This document shows positions 1 to 6,578 of a stretch of 38,597 nt of DNA, piece after piece. The notes under the pieces are model-generated. The model saw only the letters and a list, made by a program, of their open reading frames with translations, ran no database searches and had not been told where the DNA came from. Position numbers and translations under genes: made by a program. Position 1 is the first letter of the stretch. Each line of letters opens with the position of its first letter. Location: positions 1 to 38,597 of the IMG/VR virus record IMGVR_UViG_3300020187_000080; one strand, 5' to 3'. The stretch comes from a virus.

Positions 1-433
1 GACAATCAGGATAAATAGCATGATCACCAGCATGAATACCTAAAGCGATATCTGTTTGCTCTTCTGTTTTGTTAGCTACTGAAAGAGCAACTGCTTGAAC
101 TAATGAAGCAAAGATTTTATTACGGTTAGGAACAACAGTAGCTTTCATGTTGTCTTCTTCATAATGTCCTTCTGGTACTTCATCTCCACCTGTTACAAGT
201 GCTGAATCTAGTAGATCAACTAACCCGTCTAAATGGATTTGACGATAATTAACATTATACCCACTAGTATTTAAATAATCTACTAATGATTGGGCACGTT
301 CAAGTTCAACTACGTGTTTTTGACCATAGTTAAAGCTTAATGCTGTAACGGTATCATATTCTTTGATAGCTCTTAACAATAGGGTGCTGCTATCCATTCC
401 ACCACTTAACGAAATTACACAGTGTTTTGCCAT
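1..433 (-). CDS. queC: 7-cyano-7-deazaguanine synthase QueC (C-terminus cut off by window edge)
   Basis: ATP-dependent enzyme that converts 7-carboxy-7-deazaguanine to preQ0, the base precursor of queuosine and of 7-deazaguanine DNA modifications. I translated it from the ATG at 433; about 144 residues are visible before the left edge. The N-terminus carries the PP-loop ATP-pyrophosphatase signature SGGMDS (residues 10-15), followed by the QueC-typical FNYGQKH, VVPNRNKIF and GIHAGDHAIYPDC segments. The zinc-binding cysteines expected at the C-terminus lie outside the window. It is the last visible gene of a leftward cluster that also contains a DpdA-like transglycosylase, so its likely role is supplying modified base for phage DNA rather than tRNA; that role is inference, the family assignment is not. 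Confidence 0.94.
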   Translation of the reverse strand, partial: MAKHCVISLSGGMDSSTLLLRAIKEYDTVTALSFNYGQKHVVELERAQSLVDYLNTSGYNVNYRQIHLDGLVDLLDSALVTGGDEVPEGHYEEDNMKATVVPNRNKIFASLVQAVALSVANKTEEQTDIALGIHAGDHAIYPDC

Positions 434-476
434 GTTTTATATATTTTAATTTGCCAGGTATTTTGAGCGTATAGGC

Positions 477-971
477 TTACGCTATGTTTAATTGTTTTTC
501 TAATCTTTCAAATGCGGGTTCGATTACATCATCCCAAAAGTATTCTTGGTCATCTTCTTCAAGTGAATAATCTTCTAATTCCAAATATTGACCTGCATCT
601 GTAATTTTAATAACACCAATAGGATCATAAGCTTCATCCCAATAACGTGTTGTAAATATAATATCAGGATCTATAGCAACCAACTGACGATGCATTTCTT
701 TTAGCATATCTGATGGGGGGTAATTAGCTGATTCTAGACCAAATTCATATGATGTTTCATCATCCCAAAATATTTCATATTGAGTAATCCATTTAGAACC
801 CACCTTATCAATAAAAAGTTCAGCATCAGCCCCAAACACATCTACAATGTGTGGGTTTTCTTCTTCATTTGGGTATTTCCCATCATGACAACTTTCATAT
901 TTTTCTTTAAAATATAAGATTGCTTCTTTTGATCCTTGGATCTTAACGTCTGTTCTACAAGTATTTGCCAT
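477..971 (-). CDS. Hypothetical acidic protein, possibly Api92-like
   Basis: A 164-residue acidic protein with no signal peptide or membrane segment. It begins MANTCRTDVKIQGS and continues with an alpha/beta pattern rich in Trp, Tyr, Asp and Glu (EIFWDDETSYEF, TTRYWDEAYDPIG). This layout, a short beta strand after an N-terminal Cys, then a segment about calculating over a sequence such as WDEAY, recalls the ferredoxin-like Api92 family found in phages, but I cannot confirm it without a profile search. The start codon overlaps the last base of the stop of the upstream gene (TAATG at 969-973), so translation is probably coupled. No catalytic motif is visible; function unknown. Confidence 0.82.
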   Translation of the reverse strand: MANTCRTDVKIQGSKEAILYFKEKYESCHDGKYPNEEENPHIVDVFGADAELFIDKVGSKWITQYEIFWDDETSYEFGLESANYPPSDMLKEMHRQLVAIDPDIIFTTRYWDEAYDPIGVIKITDAGQYLELEDYSLEEDDQEYFWDDVIEPAFERLEKQLNIA

Positions 972-1168
972 TATTCTTCTATTAGTTCTGGGTATTCAGA
1001 ATCTTCAAGACATTTGTCACGAGCTAAGTCAAATTCAACTTCATCTAAAACTTCTTCTTGTAGGTCTTCATCACCTGATTTCCATTTTTCTACTTGTTCA
1101 GGAGTTAACTCCTCGGTTTCTTCCCATCTGTAATCAGTATAGGTAACCATTTTTCTTAATTTAGCCAT
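971..1168 (-). CDS. Small acidic hypothetical protein
   Basis: A 65-residue protein with about one third Asp/Glu, starting MAKLRKMVTYTDYRW and ending in an acidic helix-like stretch. It contains no recognisable motif. The ATG at 1168 lies inside the end of the upstream gene (stop at 1161-1163) and its own stop touches the start of the next gene, so it sits in an overlapping, co-translated series. The acidic, helical composition is like that of small phage proteins that bind host enzymes or mimic DNA, but nothing here proves that. The opposite-strand frame over the same bases is Ser-rich and has no neighbours, so I regard the minus-strand reading as the gene. Confidence 0.72.
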   Translation of the reverse strand: MAKLRKMVTYTDYRWEETEELTPEQVEKWKSGDEDLQEEVLDEVEFDLARDKCLEDSEYPELIEE

Positions 1169-1352
1169 TGTTTTTAAAATATTCGTTTAAAAATCCTTCT
1201 GGGTAAAGCATTACTTTACCTTTATATCCTGGGTTTGATACTTCTCTTGTATCCATTTTAACTCCCATTGCTGTTGCTTTTTTAGCAACTTGTTCTCCTA
1301 ATTGCATTCCTGCAGCATGACCTAGGTAGTCATATAAACTCATCATTTTCAT
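1161..1352 (-). CDS. Small hypothetical protein
   Basis: A 63-residue protein beginning MKMMSLYDYLGHAAG. There are three possible Met starts within four residues; I keep the first because its ATG overlaps the dpdA stop as ATGA (1349-1352), the usual coupling geometry in this cluster. The middle contains GEQVAKKATAMGVKMDTREV and the C-terminus is basic/aromatic. No known domain is recognisable and there is no membrane segment. Context places it in the same transcript as the DpdA-like gene and queC. Confidence 0.72.
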   Translation of the reverse strand: MKMMSLYDYLGHAAGMQLGEQVAKKATAMGVKMDTREVSNPGYKGKVMLYPEGFLNEYFKNNG

Positions 1353-2140
1353 AAGTCGTTGATATATCTAAATTTAGTTAAATTATCTGTTAGTAAATCC
1401 CAATTTACTTCGTTTTCAAGCATATAGTAATAGTCGTTCATATTTGCTTTAGGTTTTTTATCTAAACCAGCAGTAGTATATCTAATACCTTCTAAAGCAG
1501 CCATTACTGGATTGGACGTATCAATTGATTCAATACAATCATATCCTTTATACCAACCAAACTCTTGTGGAACCGCACAACCTAATAAATGTATTCTATC
1601 ACGTTGTGAAATTACTTTAGTTTTGTATAAAGCTGAAATTACTGAGAGTCTTCCCAAGGCCTTACCAAGATCGTGGTTAGGATGAGGGACAGTATCGTTA
1701 TAATAAGAAGCACCATATGAAAAAGCTATTTTTTGATATCCTAAATCTTTATAAGTTTGATAACAAGTCGCGGCCTCATGAATTGTAGTAGCTTGAACCA
1801 CAGCTACTTTTTCTACACCTTCAGGTAATTCAATAGAAGCCCATTTACGAGCATTTACTACCGAAGCATTTCTATCTTCCCATACGTCTGGAATGATAAA
1901 TTCATTTGGTCTTAGTTCCTCAACCCATTTTAATAGACCAGCATCATTATAAGCATGACCTAACTCATGTAATGAGTTGTCTAAAATAATGTAGCGCCCT
2001 TTATTACGGGCTTCCAAAAAGTATTCTCGGTATGTCTCATCTTCTTCTAATAAGTGAACTAACGCATAATCATAATCGTTAAAATTTTCACTGTCATAGA
2101 GAAGACAACGGGGAACTTCATGACTAATCTTTATTAACAT
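1349..2140 (-). CDS. dpdA: DpdA-like 7-deazaguanine DNA transglycosylase (TGT fold)
   Basis: A 263-residue protein related to tRNA-guanine transglycosylases, of the short phage type that exchanges guanine in DNA for a 7-deazaguanine. Visible family marks are YALVHLL (25-31), the substrate-pocket Asp segment ILDNSLHELG (52-61, D54), FIIPD (81-85), HLLG (184-187) and the nucleophile segment IESIDTSNP (203-211, D207). It lacks the C-terminal CxC...C...H zinc site of bacterial Tgt, in keeping with phage DpdA forms. A queC gene lies 0.9 kb downstream in the same array, which strongly favours DNA modification over a tRNA role. The start overlaps the end of a 48-residue membrane protein gene, and TATATTTATTAC lies at 2154-2165. 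The family call is from motifs; the exact base inserted is unknown. Confidence 0.82.
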   Translation of the reverse strand: MLIKISHEVPRCLLYDSENFNDYDYALVHLLEEDETYREYFLEARNKGRYIILDNSLHELGHAYNDAGLLKWVEELRPNEFIIPDVWEDRNASVVNARKWASIELPEGVEKVAVVQATTIHEAATCYQTYKDLGYQKIAFSYGASYYNDTVPHPNHDLGKALGRLSVISALYKTKVISQRDRIHLLGCAVPQEFGWYKGYDCIESIDTSNPVMAALEGIRYTTAGLDKKPKANMNDYYYMLENEVNWDLLTDNLTKFRYINDL

Positions 2141-2270
2141 AACTTTTTAATTTGTAATAAATATAATTAAAAGCTGGGGCTAATCCAAATCCACTTAAAA
2201 GAATTGTAAAAACATTTGGGTGCCAATGTTCACCACAAAATCCGAAACTATGTCTTAATACCTCAATCAT
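2124..2270 (-). CDS. 48-residue single-pass membrane protein
   Basis: A short gene read directly from the sequence: ATG at 2270, TAG at 2124-2126. The product begins MIEVLRHSFGFCGEHWHPN and then has one hydrophobic segment (about residues 19-36, VFTILLSGFGLAPAFNYI) followed by a basic tail ending KSYVNKD. The ATG overlaps the stop of the upstream gene (ATGATTGA), and its 3' end runs 17 bases into the dpdA gene, so it fills what would otherwise be the only gap in this array. The CGEHWH cluster before the membrane segment might bind metal. Function unknown; the positive-inside rule puts the C-terminus in the cytoplasm. Confidence 0.68.
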   Translation of the reverse strand: MIEVLRHSFGFCGEHWHPNVFTILLSGFGLAPAFNYIYYKLKSYVNKD

Positions 2271-2511
2271 AATGCTCTCCTGTATTTCCGTTTTGTCCTA
2301 TAATATTCATTCTACGATTTGATTCTTCCTCATCCCATTTAGGTTCATCTCTTAAACTCGTATGAGTCCCATCATGGTTATTAGTAAAACTAGTAGTAGC
2401 TATAAAATCTGATTTACCTTCTATAGCACCTCTAACTAACACTAACATAATTTTACCTGTAGTATCGTCTATAACGACATGACCTTTATTATCTCCAATT
2501 TTTAATTCCAT
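2263..2511 (-). CDS. Hypothetical protein
   Basis: An 82-residue soluble protein. The first half looks like beta strands (MELKIGDNKGHVVIDDTTG, IMLVLVRGAI), the second half is polar and probably flexible (NNHDGTHTSLRDEPKWDEE). No known motif is recognisable. Its ATG overlaps the TAA of the upstream gene (TAATG at 2509-2513) and its TGA lies inside the start of the 48-residue membrane protein gene, so it is tightly coupled on both sides. Confidence 0.75.
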   Translation of the reverse strand: MELKIGDNKGHVVIDDTTGKIMLVLVRGAIEGKSDFIATTSFTNNHDGTHTSLRDEPKWDEEESNRRMNIIGQNGNTGEHYD

Positions 2512-2696
2512 TATTTCCTAGTTAATATTATTCCATATTCTTTTCTCATAGGACAATAAAAAAAGTGTTTTACTGTCCACCCAATATAAGCACCTTGATA
2601 AAACCCTTCTGTAAAGGTTTGGTGTGCTTCCTTACCGAATAGGGTTTTTTCTTGGTCTTCCCCGTTTCGATTTTCTACCCGCGTATGGTGTTTCAT
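2511..2696 (-). CDS. Small hypothetical protein (ATG start inside upstream gene)
   Basis: A 61-residue basic/aromatic protein starting MKHHTRVENRNG and ending GIILTRK. The frame stays open upstream to a TTG at 2765, but that extension only mirrors the neighbouring gene in another frame; the ATG at 2696, with GGA 8-9 bases upstream, is the better start. It still overlaps the last 65 bases of the AT-hook protein gene. The segment GFYQGAYIGWTVKHFFYC is amphipathic to hydrophobic and might touch a membrane. No family recognised. Confidence 0.6.
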   Translation of the reverse strand: MKHHTRVENRNGEDQEKTLFGKEAHQTFTEGFYQGAYIGWTVKHFFYCPMRKEYGIILTRK

Positions 2697-3168
2697 ATTT
2701 AAATTCCATGCAATATTTGTAATAAGATAATAACTCACCAGGCCAATTGCAAAGTTCTTCTTCAAGCTCAGTGCGAGTTATATTAAATGTTTTTGTGAAT
2801 GCCTCGTATAATGCCTCTAGACGAGCAGCCTCTTCCTTCCAATAATCTTCCATCAAGCGCTTATAGCGAGCAAGGTCAACAGCTAATATGTCTAATTGAT
2901 CTGAATGGTCATGACGATTAAGATCGACTTTAGCTTTAGCATTATGTAATGCTAGTTGAGCTTGCATAAAATATGATGACTCATTGAAATCACCATTGAT
3001 GATACGATCTTTTAAAGTCGCGCGTTTACTCAACGGCTTAATTCCGTCCGTATGACTGCGCCACCACATAAAGCGATTGTAATTTAACGGCTGATATCGC
3101 GCTAAATTCTCATGGACTACATCGAGTGGTTGGGTCAAAACTGCTTCTCTAATAAAACTAAAACGCAT
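2632..3168 (-). CDS. Hypothetical helical protein with C-terminal AT-hook
   Basis: A 178-residue, mostly helical, charged protein. Its C-terminus is a clear AT-hook-like basic tail, KSKRGRPRKNP (about residues 166-176), where the GRP core flanked by basic residues would sit in the minor groove of AT-rich DNA. The centre (residues 70-130) is a long helical region rich in Ala, Leu, Glu and Arg. The start overlaps the 3' end of the ExoX-C-like gene by 11 bases. An AT-rich phage with its own small DNA-binding proteins could use this for transcription or nucleoid takeover; that is inference, and the N-terminal region is not recognised. Confidence 0.78.
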   Translation of the reverse strand: MRFSFIREAVLTQPLDVVHENLARYQPLNYNRFMWWRSHTDGIKPLSKRATLKDRIINGDFNESSYFMQAQLALHNAKAKVDLNRHDHSDQLDILAVDLARYKRLMEDYWKEEAARLEALYEAFTKTFNITRTELEEELCNWPGELLSYYKYCMEFKYETPYAGRKSKRGRPRKNPIR

Positions 3169-3361
3169 CGCTTGGGTCTATTAATGGTATATTTTTGTAT
3201 TTGGGAATATACGCATCCCCTTCCTCATCTACAACCTGTTTTTGGGGAGGTTTTGGGATAAGGTTTGGGGCATTTTGACGCGCCCACCTAATATAACCTG
3301 GGTCTATTAGTTCAACATCAACTAATGTATAACCTTTATATTTTCCGAATCTGAATACCAT
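3158..3361 (-). CDS. Small protein with ExoX C-terminal-like domain
   Basis: A 67-residue protein. Its first half, FRFGKYKGYTLVDVELIDPGYIRWARQ written here in two parts as FRFGKYKGYTL and DPGYIRWARQ, matches the short domain found at the C-terminus of exodeoxyribonuclease X-like proteins and as stand-alone phage proteins (pattern FGKyKGktl...dYi.W). The remainder is proline-rich and polar. The exonuclease catalytic domain is absent, so an enzymatic role is not implied; the domain is thought to be an accessory or binding module. It is flanked by overlapping genes on both sides. Confidence 0.78.
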   Translation of the reverse strand: MVFRFGKYKGYTLVDVELIDPGYIRWARQNAPNLIPKPPQKQVVDEEGDAYIPKYKNIPLIDPSDAF

Positions 3362-3642
3362 TACTTGTCTAATGTATTACCCAGTTCAATACCTTCCCAT
3401 TTGATTTTAGAAGTAGTGGGATTATCCAAAACATCAAATGTAAGTAAGATTAACCCTTGTTTAGTAATTGATTTAACACTCGCTATCTTACCTAACGCGC
3501 TTAATTCTTTAACAAAAGCCATTGAATATTTTTCGTCAGGGTTTTGTGGAACAAATTCCAATACCTTTTTTCTTGAGTATTTGTTAAAAACAGTAAATTC
3601 AAATTTTTCTGTTGCTTTTTCGAAATGTTTTTTCATGACCAT
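3361..3642 (-). CDS. Hypothetical protein, first gene after a promoter
   Basis: A 93-residue basic protein with a beta-strand/helix pattern (FEFTVFNKYSRKKVLEF, ASVKSITKQGLILLTFDV). Two ATGs are possible: 3642 and 3636. AAAGG sits about 2 bases before the first and 8 before the second, so 3636 (MKKHFEK) may be the real start. It is the first gene downstream of the promoter-like element at 3666-3697 and heads the leftward array that runs to queC. No family recognised. Confidence 0.75.
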   Translation of the reverse strand: MVMKKHFEKATEKFEFTVFNKYSRKKVLEFVPQNPDEKYSMAFVKELSALGKIASVKSITKQGLILLTFDVLDNPTTSKIKWEGIELGNTLDK

Positions 3643-3665
3643 AACCTTTATATCTTTTTAACACG

Positions 3666-3697
3666 TGAATATACGAAGGCCCTTTCGGGCCTCCAAA
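3666..3697 (-). promoter_or_regulatory. Promoter-like element, class A (TTTGG-N16-TCGTATATTCA)
   Basis: Read leftward: TTTGG at 3697-3693, a 16-nt spacer, then TCGTATATTCA at 3676-3666. The same arrangement occurs at three other intergenic sites in the window. It fits the Bacteroidota primary-sigma pattern TTTG, about 20 nt, TAnnTT. The predicted start would lie 10-20 bases upstream of the 93-residue gene. Unusually, the whole spacer is a perfect inverted repeat (see 3677-3692). Confidence 0.65.
3677..3692. other. Inverted repeat filling the promoter spacer
   Basis: AGGCCC (3677-3682), loop TTTC, GGGCCT (3687-3692): a 6-bp GC-rich stem in AT-rich surroundings. It follows the end of the leftward lipoprotein gene (3719) and could act as its terminator, although the bases that follow in that direction (TCGTATATT) are not a clean U-tract. 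It also lies exactly between the two promoter boxes, so it might be an operator. Confidence 0.55.
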
Positions 3698-3718
3698 TAT
3701 TTTGTATGTTTTTTTTAA

Positions 3719-4723
3719 TTAGAGTGCACCTCTTTCAGAAGCCATTGTCCAATCAAATACTGTTAAATCAGCACCCATTGTAGTATCTACCATAACTGAA
3801 GTAGCTGAATCAGCAGATACATTTGTTAGACCTGTAAATGAAACAAATCCATTAGCACCATCTCTAAAGTGACATTCAACACCATCAGTAGAGATAAATG
3901 TACCTTCTTCTAAAATAAATGCTGGGTTAAGATTACCTTCACCTCCATCTAATTCTAGAGCGTGGTCTGAGTCTACACCTTCAATAGCAACATAATTTGT
4001 TACTGTCCCTTCCCAACCTTGATCAACATCGAAAGCATCATCACCTTGAGCCCATACTAATAGGTTGGAAGCGTTTACTGTACCTCCGAAAAACTCAATA
4101 CCATCATCTAAGTTACCTACTACTTCAATATGGTCAATTACAGTACCTGAACCTATACCGCCTAAGGTTAGCCCATTAAGCTCATTACCACCACCTAACA
4201 AAGTACCAGCGTGACGAATTGAAACATATTTTAATATACCTGAATTATTATGAATGTCTGTACCTCCGTAGGCACCAAATGTTTCATTTACAGGAATACC
4301 TTCAATTTGAGCAGGTGTAGCATCAGCTGAGATTGGAGCATAACCTAATACTACAATACCACCCCAAAGACCCATATCAGATTCATCTAAATTAGCACCT
4401 GTATCATAGATAGAGGTAAATATAATAGGGTTTTCAGCAGTACCTACTGCTTCAATTTTACTACCTTGAGCTACAATAAGAGCAGTAGATAAAGAACCTT
4501 GACCATCTCTTGCTTTAATTAAAGTGCCAGGTTGAATAGTTAAAGTAGCACCTTCACCTACTACAACTTTACCTGCCATTTCATAAATGGTATCTGAATA
4601 CCAAGTTACATCTTCTGAAATTAGTCCTGTTATAATACTTTCTTTGGGAAGTTCTACAGGGGGATTTTTTTCACATGAAGTGAAAGCTAAAATGGCTGCT
4701 AGAGCTAAAACGATTTTTTCCAC
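3719..4723 (-). CDS. Exported lipoprotein, flavobacterial beta-helix type
   Basis: A 334-residue predicted lipoprotein. A GTG start at 4723 gives a short signal peptide ending in the lipobox LAFTSC (lipid attachment at C17). The mature part opens with the flavobacterial pattern of a beta-solenoid family: VEGATLTIQPGTLIKA-like text (VVVGEGATLTIQPGT), NPIIFTS, GLWGGIVVLG, GTDIHNNSGILKYVSIRHAG, NGLTLGGIGSGTVIDHIEV, DDGIEFFGGTVN and DDAFDVDQGW. Similar proteins occur on flavobacterial surfaces; their function is unclear. In a phage this looks like a moron acquired from a host, perhaps altering the cell surface or excluding other phages. It is divergent from the plus-strand gene at 4832 and stands apart from both neighbouring arrays. 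Confidence 0.82.
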   Translation of the reverse strand: MEKIVLALAAILAFTSCEKNPPVELPKESIITGLISEDVTWYSDTIYEMAGKVVVGEGATLTIQPGTLIKARDGQGSLSTALIVAQGSKIEAVGTAENPIIFTSIYDTGANLDESDMGLWGGIVVLGYAPISADATPAQIEGIPVNETFGAYGGTDIHNNSGILKYVSIRHAGTLLGGGNELNGLTLGGIGSGTVIDHIEVVGNLDDGIEFFGGTVNASNLLVWAQGDDAFDVDQGWEGTVTNYVAIEGVDSDHALELDGGEGNLNPAFILEEGTFISTDGVECHFRDGANGFVSFTGLTNVSADSATSVMVDTTMGADLTVFDWTMASERGAL

Positions 4724-4831
4724 ACTTATTTAATTTAAATTTCAATTATAGATACGAAAAGTAATGTGGAAACCCCATATGACGTTTTTACATTTATATG
4801 ACGTTAAGATTACTAACTAATATTTATTACC
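4724..4831. promoter_or_regulatory. Divergent intergenic region with 10-bp direct repeat
   Basis: A 108-bp region between the only two divergent genes. It carries ATATGACGTT twice (4777-4786 and 4796-4805), start to start 19 bp, about two helical turns, which is the usual spacing of a dimeric regulator's sites. Leftward, TTTCGTATCTATAAT (about 4763-4749) partly resembles the class A -7 box. Rightward, AATATTTATTAC (4819-4830) sits immediately before the ATG. Both genes could share control here; no regulator is identified. Confidence 0.45.
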
Positions 4832-5122
4832 ATGAAACGCATTATTATTACATTGGTATTACTACTTGGATTAAATCTAAGTGCTCAGGAGAAAAAAGCG
4901 TATCAACTTGAAAATGGACTTACTAGAGTAGAGACTTTATACCCAAATGGGGAAATAAGTCAAGTTAGTTTTTACCTAGAAAATAAGGCATTTGGTACTT
5001 GGAAAAAGTACGATGAATCAGGAAATGTTACCATGAAAGCAAAAATGGAGAATGGGCGACCTGTTAAGATCACCCACTTTCAAAATGGTAATACTATTGT
5101 TATTGATAGAAGAAAGGATTAA
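4832..5122 (+). CDS. Secreted YwqK/MORN-like repeat protein
   Basis: A 96-residue exported protein and the only rightward gene seen. The signal peptide is MKRIIITLVLLLGLNLSA with probable cleavage before Q19, a common Bacteroidota pattern. The mature part contains two MORN-variant strands of the YwqK type (YPNGEISQVSFYLENKAFG, then TWKKYDESGNVTMKAKMENG), as in small secreted flavobacterial proteins. Such repeats form a short antiparallel sheet; no enzymatic residues are evident. The orientation, opposite to everything else, and the host-like sequence suggest recent acquisition as a moron. A weak hairpin (AAAGG...CCTTT, 5113-5128) followed by T residues covers its stop. Confidence 0.8.
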   Translation: MKRIIITLVLLLGLNLSAQEKKAYQLENGLTRVETLYPNGEISQVSFYLENKAFGTWKKYDESGNVTMKAKMENGRPVKITHFQNGNTIVIDRRKD

Positions 5123-5131
5123 ACCTTTTTT
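5113..5131. terminator. Weak bidirectional terminator between convergent genes
   Basis: AAAGG (5113-5117), loop ATTAAA, CCTTT (5124-5128) with further T residues. It lies between the convergent 3' ends of the plus-strand YwqK-like gene and the 55-residue minus-strand gene. The stem has only five pairs, so the call is tentative. Confidence 0.35.
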
Positions 5132-5134
5132 ATC

Positions 5135-5302
5135 TTAATACATTTCGCTTACTAAATGGAAACGATCATATTCAGCCATTGATAAAGCATACACATCATA
5201 CCCTTCAGATTCGGTAACACACTTTTCAACACCATTTTCTCTGATAATGGCTAATCTATCACCTGTTAACTCACACTTAAAAAATCTAACTAACTGCTTC
5301 AT
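5135..5302 (-). CDS. Small 55-residue hypothetical protein
   Basis: A short gene read directly: ATG at 5302, TAA at 5135-5137. The product starts MKQLVRFFKCELTGDR and ends FHLVSEMY; it has two Cys and a mixed alpha/beta composition with no signal peptide. Support is contextual: it has its own class A promoter-like element (5340-5371) with a 38-base leader, the same leader length as for the SSB gene, and without it the 5123-5374 gap would be empty. Function unknown; early expression is likely if the promoter call is right. Confidence 0.68.
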   Translation of the reverse strand: MKQLVRFFKCELTGDRLAIIRENGVEKCVTESEGYDVYALSMAEYDRFHLVSEMY

Positions 5303-5339
5303 AACTTTTATTTGTGGCTTCTCGCCTTATTCAACACCG

Positions 5340-5371
5340 TGAATATACGAACAATATTTTGGGTAGCCAAA
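5340..5371 (-). promoter_or_regulatory. Promoter-like element, class A
   Basis: Leftward TTTGG at 5371-5367, 16-nt spacer, TCGTATATTCA at 5350-5340. Both boxes and the spacing are identical to those at 3666-3697, although the spacer sequences are unrelated, which argues for function rather than a copied repeat. It precedes the 55-residue gene at 5302. Confidence 0.68.
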
Positions 5372-5374
5372 TAT

Positions 5375-6571
5375 CTAATACGTTATTGTTAAATCGTCTT
5401 CAGATGAGTTTTTTAACCTTCTAATAGCTTTTCTTTTACCAAAAGATGAAAGTTTAGAGTTTCTAATCTGTTCTATTTTTTCTGAAACTGATATAGGTTT
5501 TTCCTCATCTACTATTTCCCAATCTTTTTCAGATAGTTTAGTAAAATCAAACTCCATTTGACTTAAAGGGTTTTCTTCTACCTCCTCTATTTTTTCTTCT
5601 TCTTCACCAAATAAATCTTCGTGAAGCTCTTCCATATCATCCTCATCTGGGAGTAAATCATCAGCATTGAACTGCTCATTAAAATCTTCCATCTCTTCTT
5701 CGGTCCAAAAACCATCATCTTCTACTACTACCTTCTCACCATAGATATTATTTTTGGTTTTTGGTATTAGTTTTTCAAAGGCAAAGTTTGCTGCAATAAC
5801 TAATGCAATAGCTAAAGGGTCAAATACAAAGATAATAGTAAGTAAAAGATAGTTAATAATCTTATCCATCGGGATACCTGTTAAACCTGATAAGTATTTT
5901 AGAGGTCCTAGTTCACCAGCTATATCATTACTAGATTTAACTTCTACTATTTCAGTTTCATACTCAAATAGTTGCTCGTTTAAGACATCTACTTTGGTAT
6001 TGATTTCAGTTTGACGTATAATAGCTTGGTCTAGTTGTTTTTCTAATGCTCTACGAGTCGAACTTGAGGTTGTTGTTATGATTTGACCGGTTTCCCTGTC
6101 TCTATACTGGATTTTATTGTTAGATAAGCCAGACCTAAGGTCACTCACGGCAGTGTTAATACTTGTTTTTTCCTCGTTGTATACCGCGAGTTGTTCCCTG
6201 ATATTATCTCGTTTAGTCTCTATTAAGGCTATTTGAGAATCTATACTTCCAGATTTAGCTGCTGTCTCTTGATATGCTGCTGATAGGAATCCGTAAATAC
6301 CCATCGAGGTAATCAATACTAGAACAGATGCTGCTACTATTAGGTATGATTTTAAACCAAGAGGTAAAGTTTTACGATACTGGTAAAGTAAAGAAGCTAT
6401 TACTAACTTAGCTACCTCTAAAGAGGTTGCCATAATAATAACTGCTAGAGTAGCGCCTGCAAAAAGTTTGCTAAGACCGCTAACTGAATAGAAAGCGGCC
6501 GAAGCAGAGACTGACAGGGCAGAGGTTGCGATTATAAAGGGGAATACCCTTTCTTGTATTTTCTTCCACAT
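5375..6571 (-). CDS. Multi-pass membrane protein with coiled coil and acidic tail
   Basis: A 398-residue membrane protein. Hydrophobic segments are at about residues 11-33, 36-62, 73-99 and 238-265. Between the third and fourth lies a long coiled-coil region (about 108-212) interrupted by a Thr/Ser stretch. After the last segment comes a strongly acidic cytoplasmic tail (about 275-370) and a basic end. The segment FVFDPLAIALVIAANFAFEK recurs in membrane proteins of many phages, of unknown role. It sits directly upstream of (rightward from) nothing but follows the holin-like gene by 7 bases in the transcript, so it probably belongs to the lysis or superinfection-exclusion group. The extended coiled coil could span part of the periplasm. 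Confidence 0.78.
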   Translation of the reverse strand: MWKKIQERVFPFIIATSALSVSASAAFYSVSGLSKLFAGATLAVIIMATSLEVAKLVIASLLYQYRKTLPLGLKSYLIVAASVLVLITSMGIYGFLSAAYQETAAKSGSIDSQIALIETKRDNIREQLAVYNEEKTSINTAVSDLRSGLSNNKIQYRDRETGQIITTTSSSTRRALEKQLDQAIIRQTEINTKVDVLNEQLFEYETEIVEVKSSNDIAGELGPLKYLSGLTGIPMDKIINYLLLTIIFVFDPLAIALVIAANFAFEKLIPKTKNNIYGEKVVVEDDGFWTEEEMEDFNEQFNADDLLPDEDDMEELHEDLFGEEEEKIEEVEENPLSQMEFDFTKLSEKDWEIVDEEKPISVSEKIEQIRNSKLSSFGKRKAIRRLKNSSEDDLTITY

Positions 6572-6578
6572 AGGGGTT

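Noticed and set aside
466-483. Hairpin AGCGTA/TACGCT overlapping the stop of the 477-971 gene.
   Set aside because: A six-base stem without a following U-tract, and it lies between closely coupled genes, so I do not call it a terminator.
2697-2765. N-terminal extension (TTG start) of the 61-residue gene.
   Set aside because: It merely mirrors the overlapping AT-hook gene in another frame; the ATG at 2696 is enough.
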